A stretch of DNA of 64,000 nucleotides from Nocardioides marmorisolisilvae (lineage in GTDB: Bacteria; Actinomycetota; Actinomycetes; Propionibacteriales; Nocardioidaceae): the NCBI RefSeq assembly GCF_031656915.1, contig NZ_CP134227.1, forward strand, positions 1,674,001 through 1,738,000, written 5' to 3'. This document shows positions 1 through 7,117 of this stretch, piece by piece (positions within the stretch are counted from its first letter, which is position 1; every line of letters starts with the position of its first letter). The position numbers and the translations under genes were made by a program. A model generated the notes under the pieces. That model saw only the letters and a list, made by a program, of their open reading frames with translations, ran no database searches and was not told the DNA's origin.

Positions 1-1
1 G

Positions 2-415
2 ACCCGCCGCGGCTGGGAGGTCGACGCCGGCCCCCCCGACGCCGGTGGCCGCCTCCGCACCTTCCTGGTGTCGAACATCCGCGACTACGAGGTTCTCGAC
101 GAGGAGTTCACCGCGCCGCCCGAACTCGACCGGCTGCTGGAAGCCCAACGCGCGACCACGCGAGTGCGGGTGCGGATCCCGCACGCCGCCCGCTGGGCCA
201 CCGACTTCTACGCCGAGCGCGTCGCGATCATCGCCGACGACGAACTCAGCGCCACCCTCGACCTCGACCTACTGCCCCCGGTCGAGCAACGCATCGGCCT
301 GCTGCTCCTCATCGCCGGAACGGACGCCGCGGTGCTCGACCCGACCCGCCTGGTGACTGCCGGCCCGAATCTCGCCGCGGAGCTGCTCGCTCACCATCGG
401 GGCCACAGCGCTTGA
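2..415 (+). CDS. WYL-domain transcriptional regulator, C-terminal part (5' end outside window)
   Basis: The open frame is already running at the left edge, so only the last 137 codons are visible. The stretch GRLRTFLVSNIRD followed by an acidic turn resembles the end of a WYL ligand-sensing domain, and the rest looks like the C-terminal extension found in PafB/PafC-type regulators. These proteins normally carry an N-terminal winged helix-turn-helix, which would lie outside the window. An ATG at 68 is internal to this domain and is not a credible start. The ligand and the target genes cannot be told from this fragment. Confidence 0.6.
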   Translation, partial: TRRGWEVDAGPPDAGGRLRTFLVSNIRDYEVLDEEFTAPPELDRLLEAQRATTRVRVRIPHAARWATDFYAERVAIIADDELSATLDLDLLPPVEQRIGLLLLIAGTDAAVLDPTRLVTAGPNLAAELLAHHRGHSA

Positions 416-504
416 GGAGGTCGCGCGGTAACCGCCTCGAAGCCTAGGACGGCACTTGAGGTGCGAGCGCCAGCGAGACCCCGTCCGCGGCCCGACTCAC
501 CGCA

Positions 505-1053
505 TCAGCGCACGTTCCACTGAGCCGTCTGGCCGAACCCGCTGTCCATCGAGAACTGCACCTGCGCGATCCTCGCCCTGACCGGCACCTGGAACACCAG
601 ATATCCGAGCGCTCTGTTGCCCGGCGCCAGCTTCACCGAGGTGGGCAGCTGCTGGCCGGCGGCGACCTGGTCGAAGAACGCGTCAGCCTCGTACTGCTGC
701 CCCGCCTTGTCGACCACCTTGGCACCATTGCTCGGCGCATCGTCGTACGCCGCCGTGCCGGTGTTCTTCAGCACGAACTGGACAGCGACGAGCCGCTTGC
801 CCTTGTCAGGCTTGACGAACTGGTCGGACGAGCTCGTGTTGGTCACCCGCTTCGCCGTCACCTGCAGCTTCGACCCATCATCGTTGCCCTTGACGGTGAC
901 GGGCTGACCGACGCGGGCAGACGCCGCCTTACCGCCCTTGGCATTGTCGGCCTTGGTGTTGACGTCGGTCGCCGCGCATCCGCTCAGCGCGATCGCGATC
1001 GCCGCGACCGCCGTTGCCAGCGCCAGGCGCCGGCCCTTCTTCATGGTGTTCAT
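505..1053 (-). CDS. DUF4352-type secreted lipoprotein
   Basis: The 182-residue product starts at ATG 1053 behind a GAAGGGG ribosome site; the frame continues upstream to 1302 but that part lacks protein-like character. Residues 1-25 form a lipoprotein signal ending in LSGC, so Cys26 should be lipidated and the protein anchored outside the membrane. The remainder is one compact beta-rich domain that fits DUF4352 (Ig-like fold; typical phrase VAVQFVLKNTG). Members are small extracytoplasmic proteins, mostly without known function. It is divergent from the zinc-ribbon/DUF732 gene across a 357-bp gap. Family call moderate; function unknown. Confidence 0.7.
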   Translation of the reverse strand: MNTMKKGRRLALATAVAAIAIALSGCAATDVNTKADNAKGGKAASARVGQPVTVKGNDDGSKLQVTAKRVTNTSSSDQFVKPDKGKRLVAVQFVLKNTGTAAYDDAPSNGAKVVDKAGQQYEADAFFDQVAAGQQLPTSVKLAPGNRALGYLVFQVPVRARIAQVQFSMDSGFGQTAQWNVR

Positions 1054-1410
1054 CTCGACCCCTTCGTTGGAAGTATCCGCCCCACCTGGAGCGGTGAACG
1101 GACCGTAGGGAGACCACCCGACAGAACGGTCCGAGTCCTCACCGCGAGCCACTGGACCCGAGCGATCGCGACGTTGACGCGGTTGCGGTCGCTGTTGCGG
1201 CGGGCAGCTCGATCTCGGCTTCAGCGCCGAAGGCAAAGCCCAACGTGCCCACGTGGCCCCTCCCTCCTTCCAAACCCGAGTTCTGTCGGACCCTGTTGCC
1301 AAGGTCTCGACTCGTATCTATTTCCTCGAGCCGGGGGTCGACGTCATGTCTCCAGCCACACCGCACGGTGCCTCGCGCGCAATCGTCACAAGCCTGTTCG
1401 CGAGCCTGCG
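1054..1410. other. 357-bp divergent intergenic region
   Basis: This gap separates the minus-strand DUF4352 lipoprotein from the plus-strand zinc-ribbon gene, so both promoters should lie here. Several overlapping open frames cross it but none has a ribosome site or convincing composition. The slightly AT-richer stretch near 1305-1335 (TTGCCA followed by TATCTA) is a weak promoter candidate with poor spacing. No repeat or RNA gene was recognised. Confidence 0.4.
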
Positions 1411-2427
1411 ATGAGGCGCCATCGAGCAGCACGTTCAGACAGCGATCAGACCTGTAAGAACGGACACGCCGTCCCTTCCGGCGCGCGCTTCTGTGCGATC
1501 TGCGGCAGCGAGGTCACGACACCGGAGACAACAGCGGAGCCGACCACAGTTGCACCGCCGATCCTCGAGGACCCGCCCACCAGATCTCGTCGATGGTGGA
1601 GGCCGTGGGCGATCGTCGTCGTCCTCGCAGTGCTCGGCACTGCTGTCTACTGGTTCGGCCTGCGCACGACGGACGAGGAGCGGTACGTCGATGCCCTGAA
1701 GGCGCAGCACCTCTATGTCCAGTTCGGGACTCGCGAGGCAGCCGTCACCCAAGGTCGGGCCTTCTGCGCCAAGCTGGACGCTGGCCAGGAACCGGTCGGT
1801 TACCGGAGCCAGCAGGTCGCGGTGAAGGAACTGTGCCCCGCGTTCGCCAAGGGGTTCACCGTCGTGCCGACCCCGGCCGAGCTCCAGAGTCAGTTCGCCT
1901 CCGAGCTGCGCGACAAGGGGCTCGGAGGGAAGTTCGCGAGCGATGTGGCCGCGGCGGCCTTCGCGAAGCGGACCTGCAGCCGACTCGATGCAGGCGGAGC
2001 GCAGCAGGGCCCCGCAGTCGATGCGGTCGCCGTCTCGGTCTACTGCCCGAAGTACAGCAACGGCTTCACGACCCTGGAACGCATTCACGTCAAGGCGACC
2101 TTCGGGCTCAAGGACAGCGACCCCTCCTCGTACTTCCCGGACATCGTCTCCAAGGCCGGGGGCTGCTCCGGGACGAGCGGTTACAGCGACATCACCGCCG
2201 GACGTGAGGTCCTGGTCAAGGACGGCGCAGGCGACCTGCTGACCACCACCACGCTCAGGGCCGGCCACGGTAGCCCGCCGTTCTCATGCACGTTCGACTT
2301 CTCCTTCACCGTCCTCGACGGCGCGAAGGGCGGGTACTCAATCACGGTCGCCAACCGTGGCGATGTCCACTTCTCGGCAGCCCAGCTGAAGATCCCCGGC
2401 GCGGTGGGGCTGACTCTCGGTGACTGA
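1411..2427 (+). CDS. zinc-ribbon membrane protein with two DUF732-like domains
   Basis: The 338-residue protein opens with a zinc-ribbon-like pattern (Cys15, His19, Cys28, Cys31), then a linker, one membrane helix at about residues 66-84, and an outer part with two related segments (about 88-140 and 160-215). Each segment has a helical YVDALKAQHL/FASELRDKGL-type start and conserved cysteines, which fits the actinobacterial DUF732 family. The last 100 residues are beta-rich. Topology predicts the zinc ribbon in the cytoplasm and the DUF732 pair outside. ATG 1411 was chosen because upstream residues are low-complexity Arg/Pro. Its stop overlaps the start of the protease gene by 8 nt, so the two are probably co-translated. 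Function unknown. Confidence 0.65.
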   Translation: MRRHRAARSDSDQTCKNGHAVPSGARFCAICGSEVTTPETTAEPTTVAPPILEDPPTRSRRWWRPWAIVVVLAVLGTAVYWFGLRTTDEERYVDALKAQHLYVQFGTREAAVTQGRAFCAKLDAGQEPVGYRSQQVAVKELCPAFAKGFTVVPTPAELQSQFASELRDKGLGGKFASDVAAAAFAKRTCSRLDAGGAQQGPAVDAVAVSVYCPKYSNGFTTLERIHVKATFGLKDSDPSSYFPDIVSKAGGCSGTSGYSDITAGREVLVKDGAGDLLTTTTLRAGHGSPPFSCTFDFSFTVLDGAKGGYSITVANRGDVHFSAAQLKIPGAVGLTLGD

Positions 2428-3160
2428 CCGGGCCTTGCCGGCAGCCCTGTTCCTGTTGGCAGCAGTGACGGCGGGGTGCGCGGCGGGCGAGTCGTCCGAT
2501 CCCACGGCGTCCGAGCCGTCCGGTATAGCGATGCAGGGAGGTCAACTCGCCGGCGGCCAGATCAGCGACTCCACCTGGGCAGGCTTGATCGACCACGCCC
2601 GCAGCGCCACGGTGCGTGTGGCGACCGTAGGTTGCAGCTTCACTGCCACCGGCTCCGGCTTCACGATCACGCCGACCGAGGTGGTCACCAACCGACACGT
2701 CGCAGAACGGGCGGTCAGCATCAGTGTCCGCGGCGAGACCGGCACGACTCGGGTCACGTCGTGGGAAATCTCCACTACCGACGACCTTGCCGTGCTCGAC
2801 CTGGACCACCCGGTCAACACCGCCGTACTCGCTCTCGACACGAGCACGCCGATCCCCGGGGACCTGGTCGCGGTTGTGGGCTTCCCGCTCGGCGGCCCGA
2901 TGAAGGTCGCGCGAGGAAGAGTCCTCGCCGTGCGCGGGGCATCGGGACCTTCGGCGCAGCGGATCGAGACTAGCGCCGATATCCTGCCCGGTAGCTCTGG
3001 CGGCCCGGTGATCGGGACCGATGGCCGGGTCCGAGCGGTCACCGTCGCCCTGGACCTGCGATCCGACACGGCCCTGGACATTCCCGCCGCTCGTGTGGCC
3101 GTTCTTCGTTCGACCAGTGTGTTGCGCCGACCGAGTGGCTGTCCGACGGTCCAGCCGTGA
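2420..3160 (+). CDS. trypsin-like serine protease lipoprotein
   Basis: The 246-residue product begins at GTG 2420 inside the preceding gene. A short signal ends at Cys20 (VTAGC), a near-consensus lipobox, so the protein is likely anchored on the outer face of the membrane. The catalytic triad of the trypsin/DegP fold is visible: His93 in TNRHVA, Asp121/122 in TTDDLAVL, Ser193 in PGSSGGPV. There is no PDZ domain, so it is shorter than HtrA proteins. Overlap with the zinc-ribbon/DUF732 membrane gene suggests a joint envelope role, perhaps proteolysis of or by that partner; this is inference. Confidence 0.8.
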   Translation: MTDRALPAALFLLAAVTAGCAAGESSDPTASEPSGIAMQGGQLAGGQISDSTWAGLIDHARSATVRVATVGCSFTATGSGFTITPTEVVTNRHVAERAVSISVRGETGTTRVTSWEISTTDDLAVLDLDHPVNTAVLALDTSTPIPGDLVAVVGFPLGGPMKVARGRVLAVRGASGPSAQRIETSADILPGSSGGPVIGTDGRVRAVTVALDLRSDTALDIPAARVAVLRSTSVLRRPSGCPTVQP

Positions 3161-3532
3161 CCCCGAGACTACGTTGGAAGAGCGCGCCGCGCCTGCCGAA
3201 GCAGGGCGCCTGCTGGTCCTGACCGCAAAGCGTCCGCAGGATCCCAGTCCTGATCCGGATCGACCACACCGCTCGGGCCAAAGGCGAGAGCTCATCAGCC
3301 GAGGAAAATCCGGCAGCTCGCGGGGTCACCCAGCTGAGCGACCACGACGCGTACGTCTTCGAGATCGGGCCGCACGGCTGAATGATCGCGCTCCCGGAAT
3401 CACGCCCCACAGCCGGTGCGACCCAACTGCGCACGATCACACACGGATCCTGACCCCATCCGACACGAGAGTTGCGGCATAGATCCGCTGCCAGATCGGT
3501 TGAACAGGCAACAACAGTTTTCAGGAGGCCCC
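3161..3532. other. 372-bp gap with a possible vestigial coding fragment
   Basis: No complete gene is visible. From 3223 to 3381 one plus-strand frame reads like the tail of a protein (ending AYVFEIGPHG and a stop) but it is closed upstream by a stop at 3220 and has no start or ribosome site. It may be a gene remnant or chance. The last 30 bp contain the AGGAGG ribosome site of the next gene. No hairpin or repeat was recognised. Confidence 0.35.
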
Positions 3533-4177
3533 ATGTCCCAGCTCGTCATCTTCGGCGGCACCGGCTACGCCGGCTCGCATATCGCCCGCGAGGCGGTCGG
3601 TCGTGGCCACGCGGTCACGTCGTACTCCAGGAACGAGCCGACCGAGCGGTACGACGGCATCGACTACCGGACCGGCTCCGTGGCCGATCCCGAGGTGGTG
3701 GCCGCAGCCGCGCAGGACGCCGACGAGCTGGTCGTGGCAGTGCACGGCGCCGACGTGGGCGGCCAGCCGCTGCTCGACGTCCTGCCCGCGCTGGTGGGCG
3801 CTGCGCAGACGGGCCGGGCCCGACTCTCCTTCGTCGGCGGCGCCGGCAGCTCGTACGTCGCCGAAGGGGGCCCGCTCCTCCTCGACACCCCTGAGTTCAA
3901 CGAGGAGTGGAAGCCGGAGGCCCGTGCGCACGCCGCCGTACTCGAGGCACTGCGTGCCGCGCCCGAAGGACTCGACTGGTTCTACGTCAGCCCCGCCGGC
4001 CTGTTCGGCGTCTGGGCACCCGGCGAGGACACCGGCAGCTACCGCACCGGTGGCGACATCCTGGTGACCAAGGACGACGGCTCCTCGGAGATCTCCGGCA
4101 CCGACTTCGCCCGCGCGTACGTCGATGAGATCGAGCAGCGCAACCACGTGCGCCGCCGCTTCACCGTCGGCCACTGA
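3533..4177 (+). CDS. NAD(P)H-binding Rossmann-fold oxidoreductase
   Basis: The 214-residue protein starts at ATG 3533 with a CAGGAGG ribosome site 5 nt upstream; the frame extends further upstream without support. The N-terminal VIFGGTGYAGSHIAREA is the glycine-rich dinucleotide-binding motif of the atypical short-chain dehydrogenase/NmrA-like group, which includes YwnB-type NAD(P)H-binding proteins. No Tyr-x-x-x-Lys pair of classical SDRs is obvious, so it may act as a redox sensor or flavin/quinone-type reductase. It stands alone between gaps on both sides. Family assignment good, substrate unknown. Confidence 0.8.
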   Translation: MSQLVIFGGTGYAGSHIAREAVGRGHAVTSYSRNEPTERYDGIDYRTGSVADPEVVAAAAQDADELVVAVHGADVGGQPLLDVLPALVGAAQTGRARLSFVGGAGSSYVAEGGPLLLDTPEFNEEWKPEARAHAAVLEALRAAPEGLDWFYVSPAGLFGVWAPGEDTGSYRTGGDILVTKDDGSSEISGTDFARAYVDEIEQRNHVRRRFTVGH

Positions 4178-4290
4178 CTCGCACGCACACCCCCCAGCGT
4201 TGTCCGTCGCGACCCGATGACAAGGTTTTCTGTGGCATGTTGCCGGGTGCGGAACGGACAGCCGGACTCGCTGCCCGAGCAGAACCGATC

Positions 4291-4329
4291 CGACTGGGGC
4301 CGACTGGGCCGACTGGGGCGACTGGGGCC
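4291..4329. repeat. short tandem repeat, four near-copies of a 9-10 bp unit
   Basis: The unit CGACTGGGG(C) is repeated four times with single-base drift just upstream of the acyltransferase gene. It lies in the probable untranslated or promoter region. Such a microsatellite could vary in length by slippage, but nothing here shows that it does. Confidence 0.7.
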
Positions 4330-4355
4330 GTGCGCTGATCACCGAGAGACACGAC

Positions 4356-5027
4356 GTGGTCCGCGAGTGCCCCGCGATCGACCGGCTCGGCCGCGACCAG
4401 ATACTCGCCGCGATCGACGCGGTCCACACCGCCGCCCCGACCGCGTGCCAGCATCACCTCGTGCGCAACGAACACCGCCTCCCGACTCAGACGTCCGAGT
4501 CCCGCGCCTTCGCGGAGCGGGTGCAACTGGTCATGAGCCTGACTTCGCGCCTCAACCTGCTGCCGCTCGACGACCTCGATGCGCGCCGGGCGCTGCTTGC
4601 GCAGATCTTCGGCAACCCCCTACCCGACTCGCTGTCGATCCTGCCGCCGTTCTACTGCGACTACGGGCTCGGGGCGACCTTCGGGGACCGGGTGTTCATC
4701 AACCAGGGCTGCTTCTTCCTCGATCTCGGTGGCATCACCCTCGGTGACCGCGTGATGATCGGCCCCCGGGTGACCCTGAGCACCGCCGGCCATCCCGTCG
4801 AGCTCGACGAGCGGTACGACTTCATCACGCACGCGCCCATCGTCATCGCCGACGACGTCTGGATCGGCGCCGGCGCCACGATCACGCCGGGAGTGACCAT
4901 CGGGCACGGCTCGGTCATCGGCGCCGGCGCCGTCGTCGCGAAGGACGTATCGCCGCTGAGTGTGGTGACTGCCACCAGCCTGGTCGAGCGCAAGCTCCTG
5001 AAGCCGCGGTCGGGCGGCACCACCTGA
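4356..5027 (+). CDS. left-handed beta-helix sugar O-acetyltransferase (maltose acetyltransferase type)
   Basis: The C-terminal 120 residues contain hexapeptide repeats (IVIADDVWIGAGATITPGVTIG, split as the usual I-G-x-x-x-x pattern) of the left-handed beta-helix acyltransferases, preceded by the FYCDYGLG...FINQGCFFLD region seen in maltose/galactoside O-acetyltransferases. His799-like numbering is not used here: the expected catalytic His is in STAGHPV. The reaction is acetyl transfer from acetyl-CoA to a sugar hydroxyl. The GTG at 4356 gives 223 residues, about 30 more than usual, so a later start (for example ATG 4533) is possible; no clear ribosome site decides it. Confidence 0.75.
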   Translation: MVRECPAIDRLGRDQILAAIDAVHTAAPTACQHHLVRNEHRLPTQTSESRAFAERVQLVMSLTSRLNLLPLDDLDARRALLAQIFGNPLPDSLSILPPFYCDYGLGATFGDRVFINQGCFFLDLGGITLGDRVMIGPRVTLSTAGHPVELDERYDFITHAPIVIADDVWIGAGATITPGVTIGHGSVIGAGAVVAKDVSPLSVVTATSLVERKLLKPRSGGTT

Positions 5028-5034
5028 CGGCTCG

Positions 5035-5532
5035 TCATCCGGGAAGGAGATCCCGCTGATGCCAGCTGCCCTGCTTCCCGCCGATGTGTGCCGGTTCGGC
5101 CCGCCCGGCCAGGCGGAAGCCGGCCTTGAGCAGCACTCGCCGAGAGGCCGCGTTGGCGTCGGCTGTGGCGGCCCGGACGGTGCTGACCCCGTGGCGCGAT
5201 ACGGCGAGCGCGCAGAGTTCGCGCACGGACGCGGTCGCGACGCCGCGGCCGGAGGCATGTTCCGCGACGCGGTAACCCAGCTCGGCGACCCCTTCCCCGA
5301 CGAAGATCAGGTTGAACCTGCCGAGCACCGATCCGTCCTCGGCGACGCGCACGTAGTACGCGCCTTCGCCCGCCTGCTGCTCTGCGAGCCGGGCATCGTG
5401 CTGCTCGGCGAAGTGCTCGAAGTAGTCGTCGCCACGGTCGGAGATCGAGGCCGCGAAGTAGGACCGATTCTCGGACTCGAAGGCCAGGATGGCCGGGGCG
5501 TGATCGGCACGCAGGGGTTGCAGCTCAGCCAT
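5035..5532 (-). CDS. GNAT acetyltransferase, RimJ/RimL type
   Basis: The 165-residue product matches the GNAT fold of the RimJ/RimL branch: an early LRADHAPAILAFESENRSYF segment, a central GYRVAEHASGRGVATASVREL acetyl-CoA-binding loop (R/Q-x-x-G-x-G/A type) and the late NAASRRVLLKAGFRL motif. Such enzymes acetylate protein N-termini or small amines with acetyl-CoA. The C-terminus ends in QRDLLPG. It is convergent with the acyltransferase gene, 7 bp apart. The substrate cannot be deduced. Confidence 0.82.
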   Translation of the reverse strand: MAELQPLRADHAPAILAFESENRSYFAASISDRGDDYFEHFAEQHDARLAEQQAGEGAYYVRVAEDGSVLGRFNLIFVGEGVAELGYRVAEHASGRGVATASVRELCALAVSRHGVSTVRAATADANAASRRVLLKAGFRLAGRAEPAHIGGKQGSWHQRDLLPG

Positions 5533-5574
5533 CCCCCGAGGTTAACCGGCGGCCAACTGATCGCTGCCGACTCG

Positions 5575-5613
5575 TTGGTCGAGTAGCAAGCGCCAGCGAC
5601 GGTATCGAGGTCC
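5575..5613. repeat. imperfect palindromic intergenic repeat (GGTCGAGTAGC ... TATCGAGGTCC type)
   Basis: The stretch has outer arms TTGGTCGAGTAGC and GGTATCGAGGTCC around a GCGCCAGCG core. From memory, sequences of this pattern are frequent intergenic elements in Nocardioidaceae genomes. A shorter related stretch (GAGCGCCAGCGAGACC) lies near 463-480. Here it sits between the GNAT gene and the SGNH hydrolase. Confidence 0.5.
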
Positions 5614-5638
5614 GGGCACCCGGGGCTACCGTCGAGGC

Positions 5639-5800
5639 ATGGTGGTTCCGCCGGAGCGCCGTTGCCTGCCGCTCGAGGTCGAGATGATCTCGCTGCACCG
5701 CCAGCGCCGGCCTGCAAGGCCATCGCGCCGAGCCGGCCAGCACAGGTCGTTCCTGTCACGGATCGCAGCGATGCTGCGCGCCCTCAGGAGACGCGCCTGA
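5639..5800 (+). CDS. possible small basic protein, 53 aa
   Basis: An ATG at 5639 opens a 53-codon frame ending at TGA 5800. The product is very basic (many Arg) with a hydrophobic start and a terminal LRALRRRA segment. GAGG occurs a few bases upstream. It would lie 50 bp before the GTG of the SGNH hydrolase. No family is recognised, and with this GC content short open frames arise often, so it could be chance. Confidence 0.3.
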   Translation: MVVPPERRCLPLEVEMISLHRQRRPARPSRRAGQHRSFLSRIAAMLRALRRRA

Positions 5801-5850
5801 CAAGCGGGGCCGCCGAGCCCGGCGGCGCGGCCACCGGGCATGCTGGCTGC

Positions 5851-7029
5851 GTGAACGACTTCGCGGACCTGACCTCGACACCACTGACGAGCGACATCGT
5901 GCGAGGTGCGCTCGAGCTCGAGCAGACCGCCCGCGGCATCCTGCCCCACCGACTGCCTGCGTGGGCGCGGCGGTACGCCGACGGCCAGCTCGCCATGGCC
6001 GAGGCACAGCCATCCGGCGTACGGCTGGCGTTCCGTTCGCGGGCGGCCCGGGTTCGGCTGGAGACCGTTCCCACCAAGCAGGTCTACACGGGTGCACCAC
6101 CGCGCCCGGACGGCGTCTACGACCTGGTGGTGGACGGCCGCAGGACGGCGCAGGAGACCGCGGTCGGCGGGGACACCCTGACCATCGACATGGCGACCGG
6201 AACGGCCGACGTCACGCCTGGTGAGGCTGCGGTCGTCGAGTTCACCGGACTACCCGGCGACGACAAGGAGATCGAGATCTGGCTGCCGTGGAACGAGCGG
6301 ACCGAGCTCGTCGCGCTGAGCACCGACGCCCCGGTCGAACCCTCGCGGGACGGTGGCCGCCCCGTGTGGCTGCACCACGGCAGCTCGATCAGCCACGGGT
6401 CCAACGCAGGCAGCCCGACCGGCACCTGGCCGGCACTCGCGGCCGCCTTGGGAGGATTCGACCTGGTCAATCTCGGGTTCGGTGGTAGTGCGCTACTCGA
6501 TCCCTTCGTCGCGCGGGTCATCCGCGACACCACGGCCGACCTCATCAGCGTCAAGATCGGGATCAACATCGTCAACACCGATCTGATGCGCGTGCGCGCC
6601 TTCGTGCCGGCGGTGCACGGATTCCTCGACCTGATCCGCGAGGGCCACCCGCACACGCCGCTCCTGGTCGTCTCCCCGATCGCGTGCCCCATCCACGAGG
6701 ACACGCCGGGCCCGAGCGAGATGGACGTGAGCGGTCTTGCCGAAGGTCGGCTCCGCTTCCGGGCCGCCGGGAGCCCGGCCGAGGTCGCGAGCGGCAAGCT
6801 CACCCTCCAGGTCATCCGCGCAGAACTGGCCCGCATCGTGCAGCAGCGCGCCACCACCGACCCGCACCTCGGCTACCTCGACGGACTCGAGCTGTACAGC
6901 GCCTCAGATGCCGCAGCGCGGCCCCTTCCCGACGACCTGCACCCGGACGCGAAGACCCAGCAGCAGATCGGTGAGCGGTTCGCGCGGCTGATGTTCGACG
7001 GCGGGTCGTTCCGGAGCACAGCACCCTGA
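5851..7029 (+). CDS. SGNH/GDSL-type hydrolase
   Basis: The 392-residue protein is taken from GTG 5851; earlier starts give low-quality sequence. Residues 55-165 form a beta-rich N-terminal domain, and the SGNH fold follows: nucleophile block HHGSSISHG (about 175-183, Ser179), Gly block NLGFGGSA (207-213), Asn block KIGIN (Asn239) and the Asp/His block DDLHPD (Asp361, His364). Esterases of this two-domain design act on acetylated sugars or other esters. No signal peptide is seen, so a cytoplasmic location is likely. It is convergent with nrdJ across a hairpin. Confidence 0.82.
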   Translation: MNDFADLTSTPLTSDIVRGALELEQTARGILPHRLPAWARRYADGQLAMAEAQPSGVRLAFRSRAARVRLETVPTKQVYTGAPPRPDGVYDLVVDGRRTAQETAVGGDTLTIDMATGTADVTPGEAAVVEFTGLPGDDKEIEIWLPWNERTELVALSTDAPVEPSRDGGRPVWLHHGSSISHGSNAGSPTGTWPALAAALGGFDLVNLGFGGSALLDPFVARVIRDTTADLISVKIGINIVNTDLMRVRAFVPAVHGFLDLIREGHPHTPLLVVSPIACPIHEDTPGPSEMDVSGLAEGRLRFRAAGSPAEVASGKLTLQVIRAELARIVQQRATTDPHLGYLDGLELYSASDAAARPLPDDLHPDAKTQQQIGERFARLMFDGGSFRSTAP

Positions 7030-7073
7030 CCCGCCGAACGCGGAATGCGTCCTCGTCGCGTTAGCTCCGCGAT

Positions 7074-7106
7074 GTGGTGGCCCGACGCGTTGCGCCGGAC
7101 CACCAC
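7074..7106. terminator. hairpin between convergent genes
   Basis: Arms GTGGTGG (7074-7080) and CCACCAC (7100-7106) continue inward as CCG/CGG and CGC/GCG with two mismatches and a 3-nt loop. It lies between the stop codons of the SGNH hydrolase and nrdJ, so it could end transcription from both sides. No T-tract follows, as is common in actinobacteria. Confidence 0.6.
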
Positions 7107-7117
7107 TGGGGAGCTGA

